Assembly: GCF_001426885.1 (NCBI RefSeq)
Contig: NZ_LMFP01000024.1
Location: 1-47,051, forward strand
DNA length: 47,051 nucleotides
Direction: 5' to 3'
DNA from: Pelomonas sp. Root1444
GTDB taxonomy: Bacteria > Pseudomonadota > Gammaproteobacteria > Burkholderiales > Burkholderiaceae_C
Position numbers and translations under genes: made by a program. Below the pieces are notes generated by a model that made no database searches, had not been told where the DNA came from, and saw only the letters and a program-made list of their open reading frames with translations. Of this stretch, positions 15,747-24,343 are shown piece by piece (positions within the stretch are counted from its first letter, which is position 1; each line of letters opens with the position of its first letter).

Positions 15747-16244
15747 ATGAGTTCAGAAGAAGCCACGGCGGAAGCGCTGGACCGCTATCACATCGCCATC
15801 CTGGCCGAGCTGCAGGCCGACGCGCGCCTGTCCAACGCCGAGCTGGCCCAGCGCATCGGCCTGTCGGCCGCACCCACCTGGCGGCGCGTCAAGTGGCTGG
15901 AGGACCAGGGCTACATCACCGGCTACCGCGCCGAGATCGACCGCCGCAAGCTGGGCCTGGGCGTGCTGGCCTTCGTGCGGCTGGACGCCGAGCGCAGCGC
16001 CGGCGCGGCCACCAAGCCGCTGGAAGACGCCATCCGCCAGCTGCCAGAGGTCATCGCCTGCCACTACATCTCCGGCGCCGGCACCTTCGAGCTGCAGGTC
16101 ATGGCGACCGACCTGGACGCCTTCTCGCGCTTCTCCATCGACACGCTGCTCAACCTGCCGAATGTGAAGGACATCCACACCAGTTTCTCCCTGGGTGAAG
16201 TGAAGGCAAGCGGCGTGTTGCCGCTGGGTCACCTCGCGGGATGA
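15747..16244 (+). CDS. Lrp/AsnC family transcriptional regulator
   Basis: The product is 165 residues from the ATG at 15747 (the frame is open a little further up, but with no better start). The N-terminal winged helix-turn-helix (about 10-60: LDRYHIAILAELQADARLSNAELAQRIGL...RRVKWLEDQGYITGYRAEID) is followed by the RAM ligand-binding domain (about 70-150: LGVLAFVRLD...VIACHYISGAGTFELQVMATDLDAFSRF). It is likely to sense an amino acid or 2-oxo acid and to control the divergent oxidoreductase gene and itself. A metallophosphoesterase gene follows 35 bases after its stop. Confidence 0.93.
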   Translation: MSSEEATAEALDRYHIAILAELQADARLSNAELAQRIGLSAAPTWRRVKWLEDQGYITGYRAEIDRRKLGLGVLAFVRLDAERSAGAATKPLEDAIRQLPEVIACHYISGAGTFELQVMATDLDAFSRFSIDTLLNLPNVKDIHTSFSLGEVKASGVLPLGHLAG

Positions 16245-16279
16245 CGCCGCTCGCCCCGCAACAACTGAAAGAGTCAACC

Positions 16280-17017
16280 ATGCGCCTCGCCCTCGTCTCC
16301 GACATCCACGGCAACCTCCCGGCGCTGGAAGCCGTCGCCGCCGACATCCGCCGCCGCGGCGTGGACGCGGTGCTGTGCCTTGGCGACAACCTCTCCGGCC
16401 CGCTGCTGCCGCGCGAGACGGCGCATTGGCTGATGGCCTCGGGCTGGCCGGTGCTGGCCGGCAACCACGAGCGCCAGATCCTCGAATGGACGCCCGACCG
16501 AGGCGGCGCGTCCGACGGCCACGCGCTGTCGGCGCTGGGCGCCGCCGAGCTGGACTGGCTGCGCAGCCTGCAGCCGATGTGGCAGTGGGCGCCGGACATC
16601 TTCCTGTGCCACGGCACGCCGCGCAGCGACTGCGAGCATTTCCTGGAGACACCGCAGCAAGGCCGGTTGCGCCTGGCCACGGCCGGCGAGATCGCCGGGC
16701 GCCTGGCCGGCCAGCGCAGCGGGCTCATCGCCTGCGGCCACAGCCACGTGCCGCGCACGGTGCGCACGCCCGCGGGCCAGCTCATCGTCAACCCCGGCAG
16801 CGTCGGCCTGCAGGCCTATGTGGACGACGAGCCCGAGCGCTACGTCGTCGAACGCGGCACGCCGGACGCCCACTACGCCATCGTCGAGCGCATCGACGGC
16901 GCCTGGCATTGCAGCCAGCATGCCGTGCCCTACGACCACCGCGCGATGGCGGCGCTGGCCGAACGCAACGGCCGGCCCGAGTGGGCCCGCGCACTGCTGG
17001 GCGGCTACGTGGACTGA
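16280..17017 (+). CDS. Metallophosphoesterase (YfcE/phosphodiesterase-like)
   Basis: The product is 245 residues from the ATG at 16280; an in-frame ATG at 16241 overlaps the previous gene's stop but adds a non-family stretch. Metallophosphatase motifs appear in order: SDIHGN (D9, H11), CLGDNLSGP, AGNHE, CHGTP and GHSHVPRTV, ending with the family's VNPGSVGL. It probably binds two metal ions and cleaves a phosphomonoester or phosphodiester in the cytoplasm. The substrate is unknown. It may be co-transcribed with the AsnC-type regulator. Confidence 0.92.
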   Translation: MRLALVSDIHGNLPALEAVAADIRRRGVDAVLCLGDNLSGPLLPRETAHWLMASGWPVLAGNHERQILEWTPDRGGASDGHALSALGAAELDWLRSLQPMWQWAPDIFLCHGTPRSDCEHFLETPQQGRLRLATAGEIAGRLAGQRSGLIACGHSHVPRTVRTPAGQLIVNPGSVGLQAYVDDEPERYVVERGTPDAHYAIVERIDGAWHCSQHAVPYDHRAMAALAERNGRPEWARALLGGYVD

Positions 17018-17067
17018 GCCGCGCACCGCCACGTTCAGCCCGGCGCGGCCACGTTAGGCTAGCGACC

Positions 17068-18177
17068 ATGGCGATGTCGCACCTCCAACGGCTCGGCGGT
17101 CTCTGGCTGGGCAGCGAACCGGCCCAGCGGCTGCGCCTGCGGCAGACCTCGCTGGCCATGGTGCTGATGCTGGTCAGCGCCGCCATGCTGCATCACGGCA
17201 TCGCCCTCACCCACGGCGACCGCGGCTGGATGTGGGCCTGGACGGCCTATGGCGTGGGCGGCATGGCGGCCGTCTACGCCGCCATCCGCAGCGGCTGGTC
17301 GCGGCGCTTCACCGACCCCTCGCTGACGGCCGTGCAGATCGCCTTCGCCCTCAGCGTCGCAGCGCTGGCCTATGCGCAGGTCGGGCCGCTGCGCGGGGCC
17401 GTCTTCCCGGTGCTGACGCTGATCCTGATGTTCGGCATGTTCCAGCTGCGCGCCCGCAGCGCCTATGGGCTGGCGTTCTATGCACTGCTGGTCTTCGGGG
17501 CCGTCATGGCCGCCATGGCCCGGCTGCGGCCCGAGGCCTACCCGCCCGAGTTCGAGCTCATCCATTTCCTGATGCTGGCCTTCATGCTGCCGGCCGTCGC
17601 GGTGCTGACGGCGCGGCTGAGCCGCATACGCTGGCGGCTGTCGCAGCAGCGCGAGGAACTGGCCCGCGCGCTGGCGCAGCTGCAGGCCATTGCGACGCGC
17701 GACGAGCTGACCGGCCTGCCCAACCGCCGCCAGATGCAGGCGCTGATGGACCAGGAGCTGCTGCGCTCACTGCGCCACCACCACGATTTCTGCATCGCCG
17801 TCCTCGACCTCGACCACTTCAAGCACGTCAACGACGCGCACGGCCACGCGGCCGGCGACCTCGTGCTGCGCGCCTTCGCGCAGGCCGGTCAGGCGGCCCT
17901 GCGCGCCACCGACGTGCTGGCGCGCTGGGGCGGCGAGGAGTTCCTCGTGCTGCTGCCCGACACCGCGATGCCGCTGGCATTGGCCGGCATGGAGCGGCTG
18001 CGCCAGCAGATCGCCGCGCTGCAGACCGATGTCGGCAGCGCCAAGGTGGCGATCACCGTCTCCATCGGGCTGACCGGCCACCGCCGCGCCGACACGTTGG
18101 CGCAGACGCTGGCGCGCGCCGACCAGCTGCTGTATCGCGCCAAGGCGGAAGGCCGCAATCGCACCTGCACCGACTGA
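17068..18177 (+). CDS. Membrane diguanylate cyclase (GGDEF)
   Basis: The product is 369 residues from the ATG at 17068; the much longer open frame upstream is a shadow of the phosphoesterase gene. Six hydrophobic segments occupy about residues 28-182, then a short coiled coil (RWRLSQQREELARALAQLQ) leads into the GGDEF domain (about 210-365). The active-site motif is GGEEF at 288-292, and the product-inhibition I-site RATD (279-282) is correctly placed five residues before it. The enzyme should therefore make cyclic di-GMP and be feedback-inhibited. The membrane sensor part resembles the 6-TM sensors of unknown ligand. Confidence 0.93.
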   Translation: MAMSHLQRLGGLWLGSEPAQRLRLRQTSLAMVLMLVSAAMLHHGIALTHGDRGWMWAWTAYGVGGMAAVYAAIRSGWSRRFTDPSLTAVQIAFALSVAALAYAQVGPLRGAVFPVLTLILMFGMFQLRARSAYGLAFYALLVFGAVMAAMARLRPEAYPPEFELIHFLMLAFMLPAVAVLTARLSRIRWRLSQQREELARALAQLQAIATRDELTGLPNRRQMQALMDQELLRSLRHHHDFCIAVLDLDHFKHVNDAHGHAAGDLVLRAFAQAGQAALRATDVLARWGGEEFLVLLPDTAMPLALAGMERLRQQIAALQTDVGSAKVAITVSIGLTGHRRADTLAQTLARADQLLYRAKAEGRNRTCTD

Positions 18178-18225
18178 CACATCGCCGAAGGCGGCCCGGC
18201 GTTCGGCCCGAAATACCTCTGGACC

Positions 18226-19113
18226 ATGACCTCCACCTCCCTGCCCCTGCGCCATTTCCTGCTCGCCCTCGCCGTCGTCGCCATCTGGGGCAGCAATTTC
18301 GTCGTCATCAAGTACGCGCTGGACGTGCTGCCGCCGATGTTGCTGGCCGTGCTGCGCTTCGCCATCGCCTTCGTGCCCGCCTGCTTCTTCCTGCCGCGGC
18401 CGGCGGTGAGCTGGCGCAACCTGGCGGCCTACGGCCTGTTCGTCGCCGTGGGCCAGTTCGGGCTGCTGTACCTGGCCATGCGCAGCGAGATCTCGCCGGG
18501 CCTCGCCTCCCTCGTCATCCAGACCCAGGTCTTCTTCACGCTGGGGCTGGCCGTCTGGCTGGCGAAGGAGCGCGTGCTGGCCGCGCAGTGGCTGGGGCTG
18601 CTGCTCGCCGTCGCGGGCATCGCCGTCATCGTCGCGCACACCGACGGCACGACGACGCCGCTGGGCCTGGCGATGGTGCTGGCAGCGGCCTTCTCCTGGG
18701 CCTGCGGCAACATCGTCGGCAAGCGCGCGGGCCAGGTGAACATGCTGGCCTATGTCGTCTGGAGCAGCGCCTTCGCGGTGCCGCCGCTGCTGGCGTTGAC
18801 GCTGCTCGTCGACGGCCCCGGGCGCATCGCGGCGGCGCTGGCCGCGGCCGACGCCGGCACCTGGGGTGCCGTGCTGTGGCAGAGCTTTGCGAACACGCTG
18901 TTCGGCTACGGCTGCTGGGCCTGGCTGCTGACCCGCCACCCGGCCGCACGCATCGTGCCCATGGCCTTGCTGGTGCCCATCTTCGGCATGGGCGCCAGCA
19001 GCCTGCTGCTGGCCGAGCCGCTGCCCGGCTGGAAGATGATCGCCGCGACGCTGGTGATGGCCGGCCTGGCGGTCAACCTGTTCGGGCCTCGCCTGTTGCC
19101 GTCTCGGCACTAA
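18226..19113 (+). CDS. EamA family DMT transporter (second copy)
   Basis: This 295-residue protein has ten hydrophobic helices and two EamA repeats: ALAVVAIWGSNFVVIKYALDVLPP at the start, and PMALLVPIFGMGASSLLLAEPLPGWKM in the second half. It resembles E. coli EamA, an exporter of O-acetylserine and cysteine, but this substrate is only a possibility. It lies 48 bases after the diguanylate cyclase on the same strand and 10 bases before a small exported-protein gene. It is only distantly similar to the other DMT transporter of this window. Confidence 0.9.
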   Translation: MTSTSLPLRHFLLALAVVAIWGSNFVVIKYALDVLPPMLLAVLRFAIAFVPACFFLPRPAVSWRNLAAYGLFVAVGQFGLLYLAMRSEISPGLASLVIQTQVFFTLGLAVWLAKERVLAAQWLGLLLAVAGIAVIVAHTDGTTTPLGLAMVLAAAFSWACGNIVGKRAGQVNMLAYVVWSSAFAVPPLLALTLLVDGPGRIAAALAAADAGTWGAVLWQSFANTLFGYGCWAWLLTRHPAARIVPMALLVPIFGMGASSLLLAEPLPGWKMIAATLVMAGLAVNLFGPRLLPSRH

Positions 19114-19123
19114 GCTTGTCAGC

Positions 19124-19747
19124 ATGAAACGCCGCTGCCTGTTCCCGCTGCTCCTGCTGCCCGCGCTGGCCCACGCCGCACCGCCAGCCATCCAACTGCT
19201 GGTCGAACTGCGCTGGGTGGACAGCAACCTGCCCCCCTCCGCCCAGGCCGGCGTGCGCGACGGCGCGGTGGTCGTCGGCACGGCCGGCGCCGTGTCGCCG
19301 CGCGGCCCGGGTGTCGTCACGTCCAGCGGGCCCGCGGTGACGGTGCCGACCCAGCGCCTGCTGGTCCAGAACGGCCAGCGCGCCGACGTGCGGCTGACGA
19401 CACGCGAGCCGCTGCAGTGGGCAAGCCCCGCCGTCGAGCTGGATGCCAGCGGCGCCACCCGGCGCGTCTACGCCAACCCGCAGCCGCAGGAGCGCACCGT
19501 CACGCACAGCTTCATGGTCACGCCGACTTGGCCCGGTGGCTCGGCACCGGTGCGGGTGGTCTTCGACGTGCAGGAGGGCGACAACGCCTTCCGTTCCACG
19601 TTGGACCTGCCCATGGAGCGCTGGCAGACGGCGGCCCGCACCGGCGGGGGCCGCACGCCGCCGGCGCCCCGCGGCACCGTCAGAAGCCGCGACGCCGAAG
19701 CCCAGCCTGAGCGCGAACTGCAGCTGCGCGTGTCGATTCAGCTCTGA
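19124..19747 (+). CDS. Exported protein of unknown function
   Basis: This 207-residue protein has a signal peptide (MKRRCLFPLLLLPALAHA). The mature part is rich in beta-type sequence and has two notable stretches: GVVVGT-like VRDGAVVVGTAGAVSPRG followed by VTVPTQRLLVQNGQRADVRL, and later RTVTHSFMVTPTWPGG. The 'LLVQNGQRADVRL' phrase recalls secretin-type outer-membrane protein repeats, but the protein is far too short for a secretin. The C-terminus (about 165-195) is Arg/Pro-rich. It starts 10 bases after the transporter and converges with the next gene by a 10-base overlap. No function is assigned. Confidence 0.7.
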   Translation: MKRRCLFPLLLLPALAHAAPPAIQLLVELRWVDSNLPPSAQAGVRDGAVVVGTAGAVSPRGPGVVTSSGPAVTVPTQRLLVQNGQRADVRLTTREPLQWASPAVELDASGATRRVYANPQPQERTVTHSFMVTPTWPGGSAPVRVVFDVQEGDNAFRSTLDLPMERWQTAARTGGGRTPPAPRGTVRSRDAEAQPERELQLRVSIQL

Positions 19748-20541
19748 TCCGCATTGGCGGCGTTCAGCGCGCCGTTGATCTGCGGATAGGGCGCGGCGCC
19801 ATCGAACAGCTCGTCGCAGGCGCCGTGCTGCAGGAAGCCCGCCGCCGCGCGCTGCGCCCGGCCCCACGCCGCCTCGGCGATGGCGCTGCCGGCGCTGATG
19901 CGGCGCACGCCCAGGCGCTGCAGTTCGGCCAGGCCGGGCAGCGCCGGGCGCGCCATCACGTTCAGCGGCAGCGGCTGGCCGCCAACCAGCGCCTGGATGT
20001 CGGCCACCGCCGTTACGCCCGCCGCGAACAGGCCGTCGGCACCGGCCGCCGCATAGTCGCGCGCCCGCAGCAGCACCTCCTCCACCGCGCGGCCGGGTGC
20101 GAGGTTCTTCAGCCAGACGTCGCAGCGCGCATTGACGAAGACGTCCACGCCCGCCTGGGCCGCGGCCGCCTTGATCGCCTCGATCTTGCGGCACAGCAAT
20201 GCCGGCAGGCCGGCGCCGTCCTCGATGTTGATGCCGACCGCGCCGGCCTCGACCAGCCGCATGACGTTGGCGGCCACGGTGGCGGGGTCGTCGCTGTAGC
20301 CGGCCTCGCTGTCGGCGCTGAGCGGCACGCGCGCGACGCGGGCGATGCGCCGCAGCGCGGCGGCATGCTCCTCGATGGGCAGGTGGTTGCCGTCGGCATA
20401 GCCCAGCGCCCAGGCCAGGCCGGCGCTGGTGGTCGCCAGGGCCGGCACGCCCAGCGACTGCACGAGCACCGCGCTGCCGGCGTCCCAGACGTTGGCGATC
20501 TTCAGGAGTTCGGGGCCTTGGTGGAGCTGGCGGAAGTTCAT
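19738..20541 (-). CDS. Isocitrate lyase / PEP mutase family protein
   Basis: The product is 267 residues from the ATG at 20541 (an upstream ATG at 20574 adds a non-family leader). It is a TIM-barrel enzyme of the PrpB/PEP mutase superfamily: ANVWDAGSAVLVQSLGVPALATTSAGLAWALGY, the metal-binding LSADSEAGYSDDP, GINIEDG, FVNARCDVW and GVRRISAGSAI. The usual catalytic KKCGH/KRCGH-type loop of isocitrate and methylisocitrate lyases is absent (CRKIEAIKAA instead), so it belongs to the short 'phosphonomutase-like' group whose substrate is not known. It is a single gene, convergent with the exported protein. Confidence 0.88.
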   Translation of the reverse strand: MNFRQLHQGPELLKIANVWDAGSAVLVQSLGVPALATTSAGLAWALGYADGNHLPIEEHAAALRRIARVARVPLSADSEAGYSDDPATVAANVMRLVEAGAVGINIEDGAGLPALLCRKIEAIKAAAAQAGVDVFVNARCDVWLKNLAPGRAVEEVLLRARDYAAAGADGLFAAGVTAVADIQALVGGQPLPLNVMARPALPGLAELQRLGVRRISAGSAIAEAAWGRAQRAAAGFLQHGACDELFDGAAPYPQINGALNAANADQS

Positions 20542-20681
20542 GGCCGTGGAATGTTGACGTGGTGGGGCCGACATCCTGCCTGCGTCTGCTGCCAGCGTGT
20601 GGCAGCGTTACGCCGGCTCGGTGAAATTGGGGATGACCGGCCGCGGCGGCCTGCCTAGAGTGCGCCGCACTGGAGGACGGC

Positions 20682-23600
20682 ATGAACTGGCTCGACACCC
20701 TGCTCGGCACCCCGCCGACGCGCAAGCAAGGCCATGTGGAGGTGCTGAGCTGGCTGGTGGCCGGCACCGTACTGGTCGCGCTGATCCTGTTCGCGCTGCA
20801 GCAGGCGCTGCGCCTGCCGGCCCACTTCGGCGTGGAGGACTGGCTGGGCTGGCGCAGCGCCGAGACGCTGCAGGCCACGCTCACGGTGTGGGGCCGCGGG
20901 CAATCGCGCCTGCCGGCGGCGACCGCCTACCTACTGATCGACACGGCCCTCTTCATGCCGCTGTACGGCTTCGCGCTGCTGTGGGCCACGCGCCAGGTGC
21001 GCGGCACGCTGCAGGCGGACGGGCCCGCGGACTGGCTGGTGCGCTTCCTGCACGGGCTGGCGGTGCCGGCCGTGCTGGCGCTGTGGTGTGTGGACGCGGT
21101 CGAGAACCTCGGCGGCCTGGCCCGCCTGGGCATCGCCTGGGGCTGGGGCCTGGGCGCGCTGCTGCTGGCCGTGCCGGCGCTGGTGCTGCTGCGGCGCTGG
21201 GCCCGCCAGGGGGTCAAGCGCGACGGCCGGCTGGCCATCGCCTGGATGGCGGTGTCGCTGCTGGCCGCGAGCCTGGCCGCCTGGCTGCTGCCGACGGGCA
21301 CGCCTGAAGCCACGGGCCTCTTCAACGGCCAGGCACACCTGCTGAAGCCGGCTGTCATGGCCGCCGCCATCCTGCCGCCGCTGGGCCTGTGGCTGTGCTG
21401 GTGGTTCGGCCTGGACCTGGACTCGCGCCCCGGCACCGGCCGCCAGGCGGACGCCGAGATCCGCTCCGCCTGCCGCCAGGTCGCCACCGGCGTCATCGGC
21501 CGCAGCCGCTACGTGCTGGCCATGCTGGCGTTGTTCGGCGCCTTCACCCTGCTGCTGGACCAGTGCCGCGACCTGCTGCTGGCGCTGGCCACGCCGGCCT
21601 GGAGCCTGTGGTGGTGGCTGGTCATGGCGGCCGGCGCCGGCGGGCTGGCGATGCTGTCGCATGCCTGCTGGTTGTGGACGCGCCTGGTCGGCCGCGTCAA
21701 GCGCAGTGGCTACGAGGTCTCCGCCCTGGACGGCGTGGCCGATTGGGCCGGCGAATGGGCCCGCACCTGGGCGCGGCTGCTGATGCTGGCGCCGCTGTTG
21801 ATGACGGTCACGCTGATCGCCAACGTGGCCGGCGACGCCGTCATCGCGGCCAGCGCCAGCCCGGGCGGCCTGCTGCGCACGCTGCTGACGCTGGCAGCGT
21901 TCGCGCTCGTCATCGTCGGCATGGCGCTGGCGCTGATGCATGAACGCCGCCAGCGCGCGCTGCCGCGACCGGCGGACTACTACAACAGCGTGCCCGCCGT
22001 TCGGCCGCTGCTGCACGACCCCTACGTGCTGGCGACGCCGCCGCAGGCGGCTGGCGGGCAGGGCCCCGTCGGCCAGGCGGTCGGCCTGCTGGCCCGGCCG
22101 GTCTGGCAGCCGCTGGTCGCGCTGGCGCTGCTGCTGGTGGTGCGGGCCGTCATGCTGCTGGCGCCCGACGTGGCCGGCGTGGCGCCCGCCGCGCTGGCCG
22201 TGCTGGCGCTGTCGCTGGTCTGGTGGCTGGGGCCGCTGGGCTTGATCGCGATGTCGGAGCAGCGCGCGGTGTTCCCCTGGGCGCTGCTGCTGCTGGTTGC
22301 CGCGGGCGTCGTCGGCCTGGCGTCGGACAACCATACGCTGCCGGCGCTGGTCATCGGCGCTGCGGCGCAGGTGCCCGCCACGCTGGCCGGGCTGGGCCGG
22401 GTGGCACTCGCTGCGCTGGCGCTGCTGGCTGCCGTGAGCGCCGCGGTCTGGCTGGTCCTCGTGCTGCGCTCGCGCGAGCTGCTGGGCCGGCTGCATGTGC
22501 GCGTGGCTGACGACCGGCTGCACGGCGTGGCCGACCGCTGGCGCCTGGGCCTGTCGCTGGCGGCCATCGGCCTGCTGTGCGGCGGCCTGGCCGGGCTGGA
22601 CCGCTGGGCCGCCGCCTGGCATCCGGCCCCCACCGCCGCCGCGCCCGCGCCGCTGGACGACGCGCTCAAGACTCTGCCCGGCGGCGAGCCGCTGCTGCTG
22701 GTCGCCAGCGAGGGCGGCGGGGTGCGCGCGGCCTACTGGACGGCGCGCATGCTGGCGGGGCTGCAGGACCAGCACGACGGCGACTGGTCGCGGCGCATCG
22801 TCGCGATGAGCGGCGTCTCCGGCGGCGCCATGGGCCTGGCCGTCTGGCGCGCCTGCGCCCGCAGTGACCGCGGTGGCGGCACGATGACGGACTGCGTGCG
22901 CCAGGGTTTCGAGACCCTGGACCCGCTGTCGCCGCTGGTCGCCGGGCTGATGTTCGAGGACGTCTGGATGCGCCTGCTGCCCACCAACTGGCTGTGCCAG
23001 GCGCACAGCGGCTGCGGCATGCGCAGCCGCGCGATGGCCTTCGAGCGCGAATGGATGCGCGCCTTCCCGCGCCTGGCCGAGCCGCTGGGCAGCGCCGGCC
23101 CGGGCGAGCCGCAACTGCTGCTGAACAGCACTGTCGTCGAAAGCGGCAACCGCGCGTTGCTCGGCACGCTGCGCTTCGGCCCCGGCCAGTTGCCCGGCGC
23201 CGAGGACTTGATCGCCTCGGGCCGCGTGGGCGGCTCGCCGGCCCTGGTGACGGCCGCCCACACGTCGGCGCGCTTCCCCTTCACCAACCCGCTGGCCTCG
23301 CTGCCGCATGCCGCGTCGGGCCCGGCCGCCGCCCACCTGGTGGACGGCGGCTATCACGACAACAGCGGCACCGCCAGCCTGGCCGATGTGCTGACGCAGC
23401 TGCGCAGCACCCACCCCGGGCGCCGCGTGCAGCTGGTGCTGATCCGCAACGGGCAGGTGCCGTCGCGCTGCATGCCGCAGGCCCTGCAGGAAGACGCGGG
23501 CGAGCCGCCGCCGGCCTGCCTGGACATCAGCTCCGACGCCCGCGAACTGCTGCCGCCGCGCGACGCCCAGCGGCTCAAGCTCTACGCCGACCTGTTCGGG

Positions 23601-23840
23601 CCGGCGGTGACGGTGCTGAACAACCTCGGCACCGGCGCCCACGGCCGCGAGCCGGTGGCGGCGCTGGCCGCCCGCATCGCCGCCGGGGCGCCGCTGCCAC
23701 CCAACCGCGGCTGCAGCGACGACGCGCCGGTCTGCCTGCTGGACCAGATGCAGGACGGCTCGCTGGTGCCGCTGGGCTGGACACTGTCGCCCGCCGCCCG
23801 CGCCGCAATGGACGCCCGCGCCGCCAGCCTCGCGAAGTGA
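20682..23840 (+). CDS. Large multi-pass membrane protein with C-terminal patatin-like lipase domain
   Basis: This 1052-residue protein starts at an ATG with GGAGG ten bases upstream. The first about 640 residues contain a dozen or more hydrophobic helices. From about residue 670 a patatin phospholipase domain follows, with the oxyanion loop EGGGVRAAYW (677-686), nucleophile S713 in SGVSGGAMG (GXSXG) and catalytic aspartate D888 in VDGGYHDNSG. The Ser-Asp dyad is therefore complete and lipid acyl hydrolase activity is expected. Most bacterial patatins are soluble and below about 400 residues, so fusion to a large membrane part is unusual. The side of the membrane on which the domain lies, and the substrate, are unknown. 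Confidence 0.88.
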   Translation: MNWLDTLLGTPPTRKQGHVEVLSWLVAGTVLVALILFALQQALRLPAHFGVEDWLGWRSAETLQATLTVWGRGQSRLPAATAYLLIDTALFMPLYGFALLWATRQVRGTLQADGPADWLVRFLHGLAVPAVLALWCVDAVENLGGLARLGIAWGWGLGALLLAVPALVLLRRWARQGVKRDGRLAIAWMAVSLLAASLAAWLLPTGTPEATGLFNGQAHLLKPAVMAAAILPPLGLWLCWWFGLDLDSRPGTGRQADAEIRSACRQVATGVIGRSRYVLAMLALFGAFTLLLDQCRDLLLALATPAWSLWWWLVMAAGAGGLAMLSHACWLWTRLVGRVKRSGYEVSALDGVADWAGEWARTWARLLMLAPLLMTVTLIANVAGDAVIAASASPGGLLRTLLTLAAFALVIVGMALALMHERRQRALPRPADYYNSVPAVRPLLHDPYVLATPPQAAGGQGPVGQAVGLLARPVWQPLVALALLLVVRAVMLLAPDVAGVAPAALAVLALSLVWWLGPLGLIAMSEQRAVFPWALLLLVAAGVVGLASDNHTLPALVIGAAAQVPATLAGLGRVALAALALLAAVSAAVWLVLVLRSRELLGRLHVRVADDRLHGVADRWRLGLSLAAIGLLCGGLAGLDRWAAAWHPAPTAAAPAPLDDALKTLPGGEPLLLVASEGGGVRAAYWTARMLAGLQDQHDGDWSRRIVAMSGVSGGAMGLAVWRACARSDRGGGTMTDCVRQGFETLDPLSPLVAGLMFEDVWMRLLPTNWLCQAHSGCGMRSRAMAFEREWMRAFPRLAEPLGSAGPGEPQLLLNSTVVESGNRALLGTLRFGPGQLPGAEDLIASGRVGGSPALVTAAHTSARFPFTNPLASLPHAASGPAAAHLVDGGYHDNSGTASLADVLTQLRSTHPGRRVQLVLIRNGQVPSRCMPQALQEDAGEPPPACLDISSDARELLPPRDAQRLKLYADLFGPAVTVLNNLGTGAHGREPVAALAARIAAGAPLPPNRGCSDDAPVCLLDQMQDGSLVPLGWTLSPAARAAMDARAASLAK

Positions 23841-23934
23841 GCGGTACCAGGGAGCCGGCTGAACTGCCAAGTACTTCGCACCCAGCCGCCTGGACTGCGT
23901 GTAACGTGGCCGCTTTGCATTGCTGGCCCGCTGA

Positions 23935-24303
23935 ATGAGACTCGCCTTGATCGCCCATGACGGCAAGAAGGACGCCATGATCGCCCTTGCCGCCGATTTC
24001 CTGCCGCTGCTCGGCCGCTGCCGGCTGATCGCCACCGGCACCACCGGCACCCGCCTGGCCGAGGCCCATGGCCTCACCATCGAGCGCATGCTCAGCGGCC
24101 CGCTGGGCGGCGACCTGCAGATCGGCGCGCGGCTGGCGGTGGGCGAGCTGGACGGCGTCATCTTCCTGCGCGACCCGATGACGCCCCAGCCGCACGAACC
24201 CGACATCAACGCGCTGGTGCGGGCCTGCGACGTGCACGACGTGCCCTGCGCGACCAATGTGAATACGGCGCGGTTGTTGTTGGCGCGCTGGAGCGAGGCG
24301 TGA
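23935..24303 (+). CDS. mgsA: Methylglyoxal synthase
   Basis: This 122-residue cytoplasmic enzyme converts dihydroxyacetone phosphate to methylglyoxal and phosphate, a bypass that relieves sugar-phosphate build-up. All family motifs are present: [11 protein letters not shown] near the N-terminus, [10 protein letters not shown] (phosphate binding), [28 protein letters not shown] with the catalytic aspartate, and [24 protein letters not shown]. The length is slightly below the about 150 residues of E. coli but complete. It is followed 40 bases later by the GGDEF-EAL gene. Confidence 0.95.
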   Translation: MRLALIAHDGKKDAMIALAADFLPLLGRCRLIATGTTGTRLAEAHGLTIERMLSGPLGGDLQIGARLAVGELDGVIFLRDPMTPQPHEPDINALVRACDVHDVPCATNVNTARLLLARWSEA

Positions 24304-24343
24304 CCCCAACCGGCCGCCTCGCCGTGAGGAGCGCCCCACTCAC

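Noticed and set aside
16375..17067. Long N-terminal extension of the diguanylate cyclase
   Set aside because: It is the out-of-frame shadow of the metallophosphoesterase gene; the ATG at 17068 gives a normal membrane-sensor start.
20931..24257. Very long minus-strand frame antisense to the patatin gene
   Set aside because: It is low-complexity Gln/Arg/His-rich sequence typical of the opposite strand of a G/C-rich gene; the plus frame has full catalytic motifs.
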